Source of the DNA: Phallusia mammillata
Lineage: Eukaryota > Chordata > Ascidiacea > Phlebobranchia > Ascidiidae
Length of the DNA: 64,000 bases
Assembly (NCBI GenBank): GCA_003260075.1
Contig: QLIY01000183.1
Location: 1-64,000 of the forward strand
Direction: 5' to 3'
Of the stretch, positions 12,197 to 27,294 are shown piece by piece. The position numbers and the translations under genes are program-made. Under the pieces are notes generated by a model. That model worked only from the letters and a program-made list of their open reading frames with translations. It was not told where the DNA came from and did not search any database. Each line of letters begins with the position of its first letter. Within the stretch, counting starts at the first letter, position 1.

Positions 12197-13063
12197 CGTT
12201 CTTTCACAAAATGGCGGCCAATGGAAAATCTATTTTTGAAAAGGGCAGGTCTGCAAATAAAGCGTACGCGTGGTAGGCCTTTTGTATTTCCTACTTCAAT
12301 GCAAATGGCATTTCTCTTAAAAAACAGAAATTCTTTGGATTCGTCCACACAAACTGCTTCTTGTCGCGTGTTAGGTCGCACTTAAACTTACTTACTGTAA
12401 CTGATGAATAGGCAACGATAAACTTCTTAATTTTCTCAAACCAAGTTGCCAACATGAAAACTAAATAATATGAGCTGATCTGTTTCGCTTAAAATCAGGT
12501 GCTATGAGGAATATTGAACAATAGAACAATCCGAAAACGTTGTGCGTTGATTGGCAATTTAACGGAATGGCGTTAAACTCACACCTTTATTGGGTTCAGT
12601 ACTCTGATATTTCGGCAGTTGCTACTTATGCAGACAAAATTTAGTGAGGAGAACTCAACGTAAAAGTCGCTGATTAAAGTTAATAGCTGTAACCATAAAA
12701 AAGAAAATCCATAACCAAAAAAAGAAAATCGGTATTTGAAACCATAAAAAATGACAAGAGGTTTCTAAGAAAAGATGGGAAAAAAGTTGCACGATTGTCG
12801 TCATAAGAAAACAATTTTGCATATTAGGCAAAAACAAACATTGAAAGTTTTTTGAAAAAGTATCATTCGAAGTATAAAGTTACTTCGAGTTTAAAGGTTG
12901 TTGCAAGAGATTGACTTCAAAAAACAACATCGTTAGGGTTGACTGCACTTGATCGGAAATTTACTTACAGCGTGAAAAATCGTGCCTGCTAATAAGGCTG
13001 AGGTAAACCGCAACGTTTGCGAAACTCGGTAAATTTTGGTTGAGGTTCAGTGAAAGAGTCCTT

Positions 13064-13274
13064 CACATTTGTTTCAGGTATTATACTTTAATATTCGGGT
13101 CAATGTTTCTAATATGTTACATTAAAATCGTTCCTGAGTAAAACGGTTGATTGCAAGATGGATTCCCCCCCCCCACATTTGTTTCAGGTATTATACTTTA
13201 ATATTCGGGTCAATATTTCTAACATATTACATTAAAATCGTTCCTGAGTAAAACGGTTGATTGCAAGATGGATC
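13064..13274. repeat. Poly-C junction with flanking duplication
   Basis: Copy A 13064-13164 and copy B 13174-13274 around C at 13165-13174, with two or three substitutions. Confidence 0.88.
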
Positions 13275-13400
13275 AAATCCTGGCTACATAATACACATAT
13301 CACGGACTTAAACCTTTTAAAATGCACGAAAGCGGCCTTAAAAGCAGAACTAGCAAAGATCACCGAACCTGGCGTTTATAAAATCTACATTAATAATATA

Positions 13401-13555
13401 CAACAGGTAATGTATCGATGTGTGTCATATTTTCACCAGAAAAATGTTACAATGGAAAAAAAATCAAGAATCCCCCCCCCCCAACAGGTAATGTATCGAT
13501 GTGTGTCATATTTTCACCAGAAAAATGTTGCAATGGAAAAAAATCAAAAAGCTTG
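13401..13555. repeat. Poly-C junction with flanking duplication
   Basis: Copy A 13401-13471 and copy B 13483-13555 around C at 13472-13482. The copies start with CAACAGGTAATG, so a possible exon end plus splice donor is duplicated. Confidence 0.88.
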
Positions 13556-16500
13556 TAAAACTCCAAGGGTCGCCAAAAACATGTTTGCATGCGATATATA
13601 TTTATCTACAATCACGTGCAAATATGTTTGGATTGTCGAGGAGGGGTCGTGGAACTTGTGTTGACAGACAGTTGTGTGAGAGGAAGGATATGCGAGAGTT
13701 GCTGACGGGCAGAGTGCTGGTCACGCTGAATGGACGGCGTCAAATTTGTACTGACCAAAAGCCGGTAGCTTAACTCGCCCACATTCGTACCGCGTTAAAA
13801 CAGTAGCGTTGTTTCCAAACGTCATTAGTCAAACAATGTTAAATAACCCGTGTCCCTTACCCTCCCCAGTAACAGCGGGCCTAGGGGTTCCATTTCGATG
13901 GGAAAGTCGCCCTTTAGGGGTCTTGCACGATCGCCACTGGGGTCAAATGCACGAACAAGGGTGGGATTGACCGATGGGCCCCCAGCAAAGGGGGTTTAAG
14001 GGTTCGCTATAAACGCATAGTTGCGCCACTTACGAGAGTAGCCAGAAACACTCGGTCTGGTTGTTCCCAAATTTCAACAACTTGTTCTCCTTTTTGTTTG
14101 GGCAAAAAAATCTGTATCAATATTAACGTTATTGGTCGGCTGTATACATTATATTTCCTATTCCTACAGACACAAACGGCAAAACACGTTTTGCAACGGA
14201 GACAAATCGTCAGGTGAAAGCAAAAACAAATAACATAAAATTGGTAGTAAAATGCGAGTGCAATAATTACACACTTTCAAAGCACAAATTCAATGTAAAC
14301 GCAGCATTTCTGGCATTAAAGCATTTCCTTCAAAGCATTAAACGGTGCATAGTTAAGCAAGGGCGTGATATCAGTCGATCTGTTATGACTGCGCTTGACC
14401 CTGACGCGCGCCAACCGATCACAAAAGGGAATCAAGCTCAGCGACCCTAGAATCGCGATAGAGATCGGGATCGGAAGGTCGCCATCGCAGAAGTCGAAGT
14501 GGGAAACAGTAGAAGTTGCGCACGTGCCCGAAAACCTCTACGCATATTTGAACAAGAGCTACCTACAGTCAGAACAAATTTACACAAGGGGCTTGGGTGA
14601 CGTCGCTTAAATACACAGCAACTGTTTAGGGGGTTGGGTTCTTGTTGGGGGTTTGTTGACTGATGGGGCAGTGGGGTGACGGGATCAAGGGGCTGGGAAG
14701 TGTATGGTGTGAAAGCGATGAACCGCGCCGCTTATCTAATCACAACAAAACCACCAGCAAAAGTCAACACACACAGATTTAAACCGTATGTGCTGATAGT
14801 CTGTGAACACGGTATATCTGTGTTTATTTTTCGAACACAAACACGATTTTATGCTTGCAATTTGCAAAAACTACGAATTTTGTTACTAATAAGTATACTT
14901 TATTTTCATTTACATAGCAAGGCATATTTTATGCTAAAATAAAGCACGTTATTTGTTGACACGGTATTACCCGGCCCAATTTCTACTCTATAATGCTGAT
15001 TATACTCGTATAGTAAATGCAACCTAATTAATTTAGTATCAAAATCAAGGTGGAAATAATAGAGACGAATATTTTTACCCAATCATGAATTAGCTACCTG
15101 GGAAAAAACAATATTATGATCCTACGTTTTCCACAAACACATACAATGTGTCAGCTATGCTTGTCAATCTGCGCTACAAATAGTGCTACAAATAGCTTGT
15201 CATGTGACAATTGATCACATCGAGACAGAACCAGACAGTAAGGCAGGCAAAAGTTTGTCGGGGTACGCTAAGGTTAAACTTCTCAACGACATTTGTGTTT
15301 AAAACACGTGCTACTGTGTTACGAAAGTGTGTGTGACGAAACAATGGGACAGTGTTGAGTAAAGTCGGATGAGTGACAGCATGTAAACATTAAAACGCCG
15401 TGTTGTAAGCGATGTCACTCGGGCGGCACGCAAGATACTCCTGTGTGCTGCAAAATCTTTGTGTGTACTAATCACTGGTTGTAAACCTGCACGAGTTGCT
15501 ATTTTGATAAAATGACAGAAAAAACATGAACTGGTTAATGCAGAAATACCATTGACTGAAACTAAGTTTGTGTGTTTAGGTCGTGTTTTCCCTTGATTGG
15601 TGAATTAAATTTATATGTTTAGCCAAACACAACATCACTGCCTTAATTATATATATATGTTAAAATGGCATTTAAAAATCAAAAATTGGGACACAAAACA
15701 CTTTCCTACTTTCAACACCGATTTAGGCGACAAGAAATCAAACAAAGCGACATAAAATTGATGACAGGTCAGGTGACAGCTTGCCTGTCGTGGAGGGCCG
15801 CGACATCAACACCGGTGACGGAAAAACAAGATTTGTGGGTAAACCCACGCGTTTTGTGTCGAGTTCAAGTTCTGTTGTTTATCGTGTGTTGTGCAACAAA
15901 CAAATGGCCAAGAGTCGGTATTGTGTCAAGACCAACATACGCATTGCCAGGCGCAATTTGCTGCTGCCCCTATGTAAACACGGTGTGGGGGACCAGTAAC
16001 ACAAACCTGAGGTGACTGACCTTCAACATTGCTCTTTTTGTGGCAGATTTAAATAATAATCAAGTAATAATAGTTCACTGTTGCAAGTCCATAATTCATC
16101 CCCTATTTATGGCGTCACTTGCAAGATCCGGATTCAGGCAGAAGCTTAATTTATGATCCACTTGTGTTTATGATTGTCGAATTTGAGGAGTTGATTTATG
16201 CAATACGTGTCAAGGATGAACGCGCTAAAAAGCCGCGCAAATACAAATTGTTTGCGCAAGGGGATTAATTTTGAATGTTGGCAAACAGATTTATATTGGT
16301 GCGCGTTGGGAGGCGATTTGTGGAGAGGAAGGTTGAAACGGAAAGTTGCAAGTTTACGAAATTACCCAGTTAGACGATTTTTTAGCGCTTATGTTAGGTA
16401 AAATACAAACATTAAGAAAGTCAAAAGATAATCAAAGCCAACATGATCTTTTCTCGAAGATGTAATGTAAATAGTTTTCATCTCAATTTCCTTATCTGTG

Positions 16501-18037
16501 AAATGATTAGGATCCTTTTCGAATTTGTTTTCAAATTATAGTGTTGTTTCAAATAATGCTGATACTTTTTGTATTAAGAGATAATTGATCATTTCGACAT
16601 GGAACACCAGGTTCCCCTGGTTTGCAAATCCATTTCAGACAGTCAGGAATGAAATATCAGGTAATGGAACATTCCAACAAAGACAATAGTCCATGCAGCC
16701 ATTTTACCAAGTCAAACAGCAATTTTACAACCGGCCATTTTGTGCGCACACTGTCCATTTGACGAGTGGTCAGTGTCGTGCAAAGGTGCTTATAGGTGGC
16801 CAGTTTCGAGGGTCAATCTGTCACACGCTTGACATCAACGCTAAGTGGGGTTTGCTCGTCAGCCCCCAACCCACTTAGGGGTCAACAAATCCGATTTTGG
16901 TTCCCGTATGTCGGAGGTTTCAAATTCGACGAAACATGGATAAGATTTTGTGTAAGATTATATTTACTTCCAAGGTTAAAACAAGAAGCTGGAATCTACG
17001 TTTTCTAAATGACGTAACACAAGGTTTTTGCGGGATTTTAAAAAACGAATCTAAGGTTATGTCAGTTGCTTTTAACTCTTTTCCTTTTGTATTGTTGTAC
17101 GTAACTTAAACTATATAACATTCTGCAGTTGTGACAATTAATATTACCCATGAAGGAAAATCATATGAAAAACGGCTTTGTAAGATTGCATGACAATGTA
17201 CACTTCTATTTTAAATTAATAAAACGCGTATAGAATACCAACGCGTGACGTACTTGCCACGTGACCGTCATCTAAGTCTAATAGCGTCAACTTGAAACAA
17301 TTAAACCCTTCTGTGTTAAGTGAAAAACAGAAAGCAGCTACAGTATGAACACCAAAGAGGGTTAATATCTTGCGCATTTTCCAACCATTTAGTTAGCGTC
17401 AATCTACCTCATTGCTTTGCCCCACACCACTTGTCCTGCGCGTATATTATCTCCGTAAAAATTGGGTTGAGGTCAGTGATTCACCAATGCCGTTCGTTTC
17501 GGTAACAAACAATCACTTGTCAAACTCCACTTCCACACAATACTGCAGACCATCGCAAAACGTACGCAGAATTGAAACTAGTCGTGACCTTAACATATCT
17601 AGAAACAGGACGTGGAAAAGTAAGATAGCGTAAACACAGATAAGCAAGTTGTTAATGGCAAGCATGTATACACTACACAAAAATCTACGCGCGTTTAGGT
17701 ATGGAGGTTTACCTGCCACGAGCACAGGTTGCATTCATTTGTGAGTTGTTAATGAGTCATTGCGTGTTTCCGAGCGAATGTTGCACTTGGCACTTCTCCA
17801 CAACAGGTGTGAAAATTATGGCGGTTTAAAAGCTTCCTTCGCAAATCATAAAAACCAACAAAGGACTGTTTACAGTAAACATGAGTTGCACTTGCTGCCA
17901 AAACCAATCATTACACAGCTGAGTGGTATGAAGAACTACTAATAATGTATAGCCTACAAGCTTCCATTGTTACCCAAAGTGCGAGTTGTGAAAAAGGCCT
18001 AAGATAAGGTTTGAATCTAATCTGGCATTGTATCACA

Positions 18038-18052
18038 TATATATATATATAC
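18038..18052. repeat. (TA)n microsatellite
   Basis: Short TA dinucleotide tract in the region between ASCL3-like and TRAM1. Confidence 0.6.
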
Positions 18053-19746
18053 TAATTAATAGTCTTACTATTTTTAACATTGTTTACCAAAAGATTCCAA
18101 CAATATTTTTTATCACAAAAAAATAAAAATAAAACAGGCAAACATAAAAAACTCCTAGGTGTTTTACACAAACTTAAAACAAAAAGTACATTGGTTATGA
18201 AATATTACAAACAAATTTAACAAAATTGACAACTAAGAGTGCAACCCTATATTACAAGGAGTTTGTTTGTGAAAGCAACTAGGGCTATGTGAGTCTAACT
18301 TTAAATGTCAGAATTAATCGTATATTCTTGGGAATTTTAAAAATATGCAGGATTTAGACATTCATTTTAAAACACAAAGTGTATCTGTCAAAAGTTTTTG
18401 TAACAAAGATATCTAACAAAAAAGTAAACTGACTTTGTTTCCAGTGAAACATACACAATAATGCACATACAATAAATCTATAAGAAAAGAAGCCTTTCCA
18501 TATTAAAAGTGTTGCGAAAGCACACTTGTCAAGATACATTTTATGGAACATCACACACATTATTAGTGAACTTTTTTCAATAATCTTTACCACCTTAACT
18601 TAAATATGTCAGAAAGTGGTGATAATCAATCACTAAAAATCTAAATGAGCTAGTTACTGGTCAAAAATAGCTCATATTAATCTCTTTCACAAATAAAGAT
18701 AAAATAAAAGGACAAACAAACATTTTTTATGCAGGGCACAGGTAATGAAACATTACATAAAACAAAGAGACTGTTAGTTTTTTAAGTCAACATTATCTGT
18801 TGAGTATAATGCGGATGGCATGGTCGATGGATAAATTATATGAAAAACTATTAGCATTATAAGTACGCTATAATTTGCACCCATATTCAAAAAACACTCA
18901 TGAAACCCAGTATAAGTTTAGTTTACCTTTTATTTTCACATATCGTCGAATTTCGTTCTTTACCTCCAGCCGCTGACAATTTACAAAATAGGCGCCTTCA
19001 AAATCACTAAAGCGTGAAGTTACTCTTATTATAACTTTGACATCTCGCATACCGGAACACTACCTAAGGTTTGAAAACTTTATTTTACACTATTTTTTGC
19101 AAAATATTTGTTATCATCACAACCAAGTTCATTAAATATTGGGTTCATATGTTTTACCATTGTATGCGTTACATTTCCCGTCTTTTTGACATGGTACAGT
19201 CCCTCACTTCTGGGTAACCTTACTAAAATTTATCCACAACACCTGTACACCTGTATCTTTACTCACACCATCCCTTTATTGGCACAAACAAAAGGTCTCT
19301 TAAATTACAGTGAACGGGCAATCCATGTCAATTACCCGCATGTTACACAACATACAATGATGCTGTTAGTTCCACAAAATGCGATTCCAAAAACACAAAT
19401 GACACACACATTTCTATTTGGACTAGAATGCAACGAGTACAGGCCTGAAAATTTGAACCACGTGATGTCTTGTAGGAGATACGATTAACGTAACAAAAAT
19501 GAATGTTTATACACAGCCAAATATCAGGAAAATGAGATATTGTTGTAAAAATTACAACATACACACAATGCAGCGTTAACTTGTACTGCAGTGTGATTGT
19601 TGTTGTGCGTTGATGTTGCATTGCACACAAATTATAACCCTACAGCGCCACAAGTGGAGAAAATGATGATACATGTCCAGTAAAAAATATTTTCGCATGG
19701 CACAAGATAACGCTTTTACAAAATCTGGTGCCAGTTTACAGATTTT

Positions 19747-19893
19747 CGAATGATTTTATTTTACATATGTTGCTCCATGATGCAGCAATAGGTGACAATG
19801 CAAAGGCATAAAATACCCCCCCCCCCGAATGATTTTATTTTACATATGTTGCTCCATGATGCAGCAATAGGTGGCAATGCAAAGGCTTGTATG
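19747..19893. repeat. Poly-C junction with flanking duplication
   Basis: Copy A 19747-19815 and copy B 19827-19893 around C at 19816-19826. The copies diverge at their inner end by a small indel. Confidence 0.85.
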
Positions 19894-20648
19894 CCAAGCA
19901 TAAAATGATGTGCGATATGTACATTACATAACGTTTGATTGCAAAAAGCCAAAACAACGTTTCAGTTTGTTTCAAGTTGTTCCCGTGTCTGGCTCAATAA
20001 TTTCAGATTATAAACTGCACAAGCTTAGTCGTGGCGAAGGTGGCAAATGTACTTTTATCCTATTAGGTTAGGTACGAGTATTTTGAATACAAAATGAATG
20101 TTCGGGTTGGGTTTTCTTGAAACACGAATAGAACTCGAAAATCAAACTGAAAACCAGAAACTCTGATTTGATGAATAGAATGTGAAAAAAAACGACTATA
20201 AGTTTGCAAAGAATAACACAACAAGCATCACCCATTTCTGTAAAATAAGCATCAATGCTTGATCCAAAACATTTCCGCTCTCACACAATAAGACACAAGG
20301 AAACAATAGATAAGATACACGCTCAGTTCATTTCAATGCCACAAGTTGCTTAAACAGTCTTATTCATGTGAAAATGGATATTTTTTATGTCTTTAAGCAA
20401 AATGTATGTCTCGGAAATCTGTTACAAAATATTGCCCAGAAATTTCTTTCATTTCACTTTTCACTAACAAATAGTAGGAAGAAACTAAAAAGTATAAAGC
20501 CATGTTCCTGATTGTAGACTGCATCGAAACATGGCTATTGTCAAGTTCAGTGAGGATGTGTTGAAAAACTTTGTGGGATAAACCCAGCGAATCCCGCAAC
20601 CATAATTAGCTGATCCCCACAGATTTCCACCACACCATCGAAGGCAGT

Positions 20649-23600
20649 TTAATGTTTCTTCACTTTGCCTGATCGGGTCGTCACTCCATTTCCAACATCA
20701 TTATCAACTTCAGATTTTTTCTCTGCAAAACAAATTACAGAAATGACAATAAACTACAGGTAGATTTAAAATTTTAGAACAATGGGGTGTGACTATGTTT
20801 TGTCTCAAACAATGTCAGAATTGCAAGAAAGAGCACAACAATATTTATGTTTCACTAAGACCTGCTGAACTTACATTAAAACAAAAAGCAAGTCACAAAC
20901 TTCTTAGTTGCTTTTCCAACTACTTGCAGCAATGTAAATTTAAAACATCCAACTTCACCAAAATTTCAATATCATAGGGAAAACCAAAATTTCAATATAT
21001 CTCTAATATTGACACATTGGTATGAGTATGACTGTGATTATTCCTTGAATAATTCTTGATACACTTGCTGTAGGAAACTTCTTCATGTATGGAATTTACA
21101 CAAGGATATTTCTTAAACTAGTAACTGATATTATATTTCAACATCAAATTCAATGTGTGCTTGAAAAGTGATGCTAGTACAAAACCATGCTGAGCCAGGT
21201 ATGTGCAGTGGTTCCGAACATTTTGTTATTTGCGCCGCACTTTTATTGACAATTTCTTTGCGGTAAGTATTGCTAAAAGAACAATGAACAATACAACTGA
21301 GAGAATTACTTTATGGTTTTACAGTGATAATTGCCATTACCAGGATTTTGCATAAAAATATTTTGAATCCATATAATTTGAAATAATTTGAATCCACAAA
21401 ATATGTTTTATTACTTGAAAATCAGGGTAAATTTTTTTCCATGTAAACAGAGGGCATTTTGGAGTAAATATTTACCCTGGATGTGATGCCATAAACCACT
21501 GGTTGCAAAGGGCTGTACCAGTAACAATAACAATAGCAATGCAGTTACTTATCCATGAAAACAACACTTACGGTTTTTCTTAGTTGATTTTGGTTTAACC
21601 ATGGCGAGAGCTGCAGTTTTCTTCTTCACCAGTTTTTCTTCCTTGCTTCTTCTGATTTGAAGCTGAATGAATGGCCACATCAGCCAAGCTTGCAGCAAAC
21701 AGATTGCAGACAGACATATCATCCTGAAAAAAATGTTAAGTTGCTTTCAATGTGATACCCACAACAAACAATAGGGATGGCCGAGCCAAGCCAGAACCCG
21801 AGTACTCGGTACCGAGCATCGCTGTTTTTAATGCTCGGTGCTCGGCCGAGCAGTTGCACAAACTGACCCGAGCATTAAATTTGCATATTCATGCCCTGCT
21901 AACATATGTAACTAGTGTTCTAAAGGGTGTCTGTGAACAAAAACGAATAATTTTTAAAATGTATTAGATGGTGGAAAAACGTGTACTTTATGGGCATGTA
22001 CAGCTTAATAAAATACTGGGGGTGACGTAAGAGACCTTGTAGAGCTAAAAACAAGAAAGAGGATTTTTTGTGATGTCATAATGCACCGAGCGTGCCAGTG
22101 CTCGACCAAACAGAGCATTGGCAGTTTTGGCACATCCCTAACAAACAACATATATATATATATATATATATAGCCTGGATAACAGGAAAGGGCATAAAAC
22201 CCGAACATTTACTAAACAAACAAAACTATACTGGGATAACTCCCAAGCCCTGAGTACTCAGGAATGCCATTTTTTGCTTGGTGGGCAAACAAAATCTGAG
22301 ACACATAATTAACTGTAATTTAATATTGCAAATCAATGAATTATATACTGAAACAAACATTTTACACTTAAGTTATAAACATATATTCAAAAACATAGGC
22401 AACTAATGTCATGACAACCTTGGATTGTTTGACTGGGAACTACACATTAACACCAATACAGTCAATGGTGAAACAAATACTGTAAGTATAAGANTAATTA
22501 ACTGTAATTTAATATTGCAAATCAATGAATTATATACTGAAACAAACATTTTACACTTAAGTTATAAACATATATTCAAAAACATAGGCAACTAATGTCA
22601 TGACAACCTTGGATTGTTTGACTGGGAACTACACATTAACACCAATACAGTCAATGGTGAAACAAATACTGTAAGTATAAGATTCATCTTTACTTATTTT
22701 TATAAATGTGTTTTGTAAAGAGATGAAATTATTGACAAACACAGCAACATATGAATTTGGACATGGTTGGCTGGAAACCACAAATGTTTGTATTAGTATT
22801 GAGCAAATGGGATCAATACCACACTCTGAATGTGAATGTGTTCAAGGTTTCTCCTCAAACAATTAATTTTTTCCTTTAAATTAAAACATCATCCCACCTG
22901 AGTTTTCGAAATGTTAATTTGTTGCTAACCACAATTAGAAAGCACATCTTTTTTAATCATAATTGGGTCTTGTTTAAATGGTCACGCTATTAGGGTTGAA
23001 TTATCCGGGTAATGGTTAACCGATTAACCGAATGATATCCAGATAGTCCCCCCCCCCCACCTGAGTTTTCGAAATGTTAATTTGTTGCTAACCACAATTA
23101 GAAAGCGTATCTTTTTTCATCATAATTGGGTCTTGTTTAAATGGTCACACTATTAGGGTTGAATTATCCGGATAATGGTTAACCGATTAACCGAATGATA
23201 TCCAGATATTTTTTTGTCAGTTAACCGGATAACAAAAGAATAGTGCTGCGTTTTAATGCATTTTAAGACAATTTTAGCAATGACGCAGTTAATGTGCAGT
23301 GATAGATGTAACGAACAACATGTTTATCCTAATCATTAGAAATATTTACTTTGTTGTATGTGGAAATGGAAATTATTAATATCCGAACTAACCATACTTA
23401 TAATATAAACTAACCGGATAAAAAATGAGTTAAAGTTTCCAGTTGCAAAATCAATTCCTTGGTTTTCAGCTCTGCCCAGTCCGAACCAAAACATGAGGAA
23501 GGAAAGAGCAAGAATGAAAGTTCGAGCAACCGGAAACAAAATCCTCCAAACAGAAAATCTAAAACATACAATCCTTTGTTAAATGTGAGCTGCTTGCTTT

Positions 23601-26600
23601 TATTGCCCTGCTTAGTTACAAACAAAACTCTAATTTTGTGAACATATGGAATTAATATATGTTGATAATAACATAGGTTACTTCAGGCTATACTCTAGTT
23701 TCATGTTTTAAACTTACCCCACACTTGATACTTCATTTTTCTCAGCAAAGTATGCAATTCTACATCCATGGAAAACACCTTCAGCAATGTAATGCAAAGT
23801 TGCAATAACAATCGCTATCCTCCAGAAACTGTAAACACAAATGTTTGCCAAATTAAGATGCTATTCATGCAATGAGAAAGGATAATAAAAGACATAACTA
23901 TCACCATATAACATCTGAAAGCTATCAAAATGGGTATTTCATGACATTTGTGCAGTTGTCAAACAAAATAAATGATTCAAGCTAGGGTTCCTTCCCGGGA
24001 ATGTCTCGACGGGAAATTCCCGGGATTTCCCGGCAAAATTACTTTCCCGAATCCCGGGAAATTTGTTTTCAATTCCCTGGAAACAGACAAACAAGCAAAA
24101 ACGTGTTAATTTTGTAAAAAAATAACGGAAATGTTTAAATTTCTGCTAGCTGTTACGAAAATATGGCGTTTTGTAATTTTAATGATAAAGTAAGTAAGCG
24201 TTTTTATACGAGGTGGCGAATTATTTTCGCGAAAATGCGCCACCCAGCGGTACTAGAAAAAGCAAATTTATTTTTCGTAATTTCTGAATCTTGTTTACCT
24301 TCAAACAAGATTGCAAATATAGTTTAATCGACAAAATCATGGCTAATTAGATGCCTCCAGCGAAAATAAACTAATTTTGCGATTGCAATGACTTAATTAC
24401 CCACAAAAAATCGGCACATTTTTCAGTCGGGAATTCCCGGGAATCCCGGGAAATGAAAAAATTATTTCCCGATTCCCGGGAATTAAAAAATCCGGGAAAT
24501 AGAGGAACCCTAATTCAAGCGCTAGTTAAAGGTCAATCTAAAAATGGTAACTGTGTTGAAAGTTTTACACATTGCATAAAACTGCTAAATTTGACCAAAC
24601 AGAGTGCATTCACAGACTATGTTTATCAACACTTCTACATAAACAAATAAACTACCAATGAAACTATTTTAAGTTTAAATCCCTTTATTTTGCGGCTTCC
24701 AATTTTTGTTGTGAAATCTTGTTTCGTATATTAGTATATAGTGTATTACTAGTATATTTATATAATGAGTATATTTTGTATATTTAACAAGTGTAGACAG
24801 ATCTGTCGGTCACCACCCTGTTACAGAGGCTGATTCTTGTAGTCTGCTATGACATTACACTTACTTCTTAAAAACCAAATTCTTTTTATTGCTTAAATAC
24901 TTACTTCAGGATATATGCACCAGTAATGAATATAAGGTGCAGAGTGTAGTACTGGATTCTAGCTGGGATGTCTTCCTTTCTTGCTTTTTGGAAGTAGAGT
25001 TCAGGATACATATGAAACCAATATGCCATCTGCATCAGTAAATATGGTTTATATCACATTAATCTAAATCAGTGTGGTCCAACTTTATTTTGGCGCTGGC
25101 CATTCAAAACCTTACTGCACGGGCCAAGGTTTAAATTTTTGCAGATAAAACTTTTTCTGGGTCAAACATCAGGGAACTATACACCTTTTTTGATCCATAG
25201 ATAAGTTTATTTTTATCTTTTATAGTTATACACGAAGTAGAAGCCATTAAAAACATTCAGTTTTCACTCTGCGCAAAAATGCCCCCAACGGTTTATAGAA
25301 GCAGAACCCTTTATTACACATAACAATGCCTTATCATGTGTCACCAGGGGCGTATCCAGAAATTTTTAAAGGGGGGGTCCAACAATTTTTTTGGGGGAAA
25401 TCCCCAATGACGTCATTATGACGTCACACGTCGTTCAAAACGACGCGTTATGCGGCAAAGCACTTTTTCCAAAATTGGCGGTTTCTCTACCCATCTAATT
25501 GACAGGAAGAACAGGTAATTTTAGCGAAAGCTTTGTAGTTTTCTGATTTCGCCGCTGCTATCTAGCTTACTCAGCCAAACTGCAGCTGCAAAATAAGCGT
25601 GACTGTCAGGTAATCAAAATCGTTGCTTAAAAAAACAGGGTCCAATTTCTAAAGAACTAAATCTCTTGCTGAAGCGGTAATCCTACTGTTAAGTTGCGCA
25701 AAGTCACGAATGCACTAAAGGTGGTAACTGCAGAAGGCATAAATTGTGCCTGGCAAGTAACAAATTACCCTAATAACATAACTCGATTTACATCGATCTA
25801 ATGTTTTTGACAAACTATTACGTGTTTGGCGGATCAAAGCAACACAACATTACACGTTTTTAACACTTTTACATTGTTCAAATGCAAAAACAGTTTGATA
25901 TGTTGCACTTAGTGCAGTTACCATTTAGCAAGAAACTGCTATCAGCGTCCTAGCCGGAACGTAACTTTCCGATTGTTAGCGCATAAACCTCCTTATTAAA
26001 CCCTTGTTACGTCACAATTGGCGATTAAATAACAAGCGAATACAAGAGATTGAAGGCTCACGTCTTTGAGATGACGACTCCCTGTTATCACGCAGTGGTA
26101 AACGGAACGATTTTGGCCTATTTAATTTACGCACAACTTTTTGAAAAGGGGGGGGTCCGGTGAACATTGACAAAAAATGTAAACCTGTGACCTGTTCAAA
26201 CATTTACTAGATATTGTCCCTTTGAAAAATCATTTTGTAAGCAGTAAATTTTGTGTCAGTTCACCCAAACATGTTAAATATTGAATGTGACAAACCTGGA
26301 TGAGCATAAACAACTTGTTCTCCCATGACATCACACTGTGTGGGTAATCCTCCCATAGTAATGCAATGTTGCTGATAAACTTATTCTAAAAAGCAAAGTC
26401 TTTTATGTAGTAACCAAAACAATTTCATTGTATACTGTGAATTGTGTGAAACCATATGAGACATGTTACCATTGTATACACATGAATTGTGGCTTTTTGT
26501 TTCTTTTGTAGGGATTGAAAAACATACTTTTTAGAGTTTAGACAGTACGTAATACATACAACTGTTTATCATTAATAAACATACATATTTTACAAGCATA

Positions 26601-27221
26601 AGCACCAACTAATCCAATGGAATACCCCTTTTCCATAGTTAAATTAATTGTTTTACACCCTAAGTCTATGTTTGCATGTCAGTGAGGTTGTTTTTACCAA
26701 TTCTGTGTGAAAGGCTGTTAGAGGTCAAATTTTGTCAAAAACATTCAAATATCTGTCTCTCATTCACGAGAAAATGTACTGTGACTAATATAATAGAAAA
26801 CATGTTTTCACACCTGAAGCAACAAATGAATTCCCCAACCAGCCGATCCCACACACCACACAAGTAGTTGACAAGATTCACTGAATTTGCTGTTCTTTGT
26901 TTTAGAAAGATGGAGTTTCTTTGACACTTTCTGCACAATCATATAAAAATTTGTTCAGTTGTGTTATAGTTTTACCATGAATATAACTTTGGTTTATTAC
27001 CAATAATGTTGTATAACATGCTGTGTTTTCTATTACTACCAGTTCAGCAGATTGGCTGACAAGATACTTCCTGTTTGGAAACTAATAATCCACAATACAG
27101 GAGTTAACCAATATGAACCATGTACACAGGTTTATATGTGTTACACCAGGGGTGGGCAACCAGCAGCCCGCATGCGGCCCTTCATTAAAGGTTGTGCGGC
27201 CCGCAGAGATGCATGGATTTC

Positions 27222-27294
<73 letters not shown>

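Larger units (their letters stand above)
11887..20648. other. 8.8-kb region without a recognised gene
   Basis: Lies between the ASCL3-like gene (+) and the 3' end of TRAM1 (-). It is AT-rich with many short ORFs (for example 13257-13773, 14214-14610, 15665-16015), none with a domain I know. Three poly-C junctions fall here. The 3' UTR of TRAM1 occupies an unknown part of the right end. The left part may carry regulatory DNA of the ASCL3-like gene, which is inference from position only. Confidence 0.5.
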
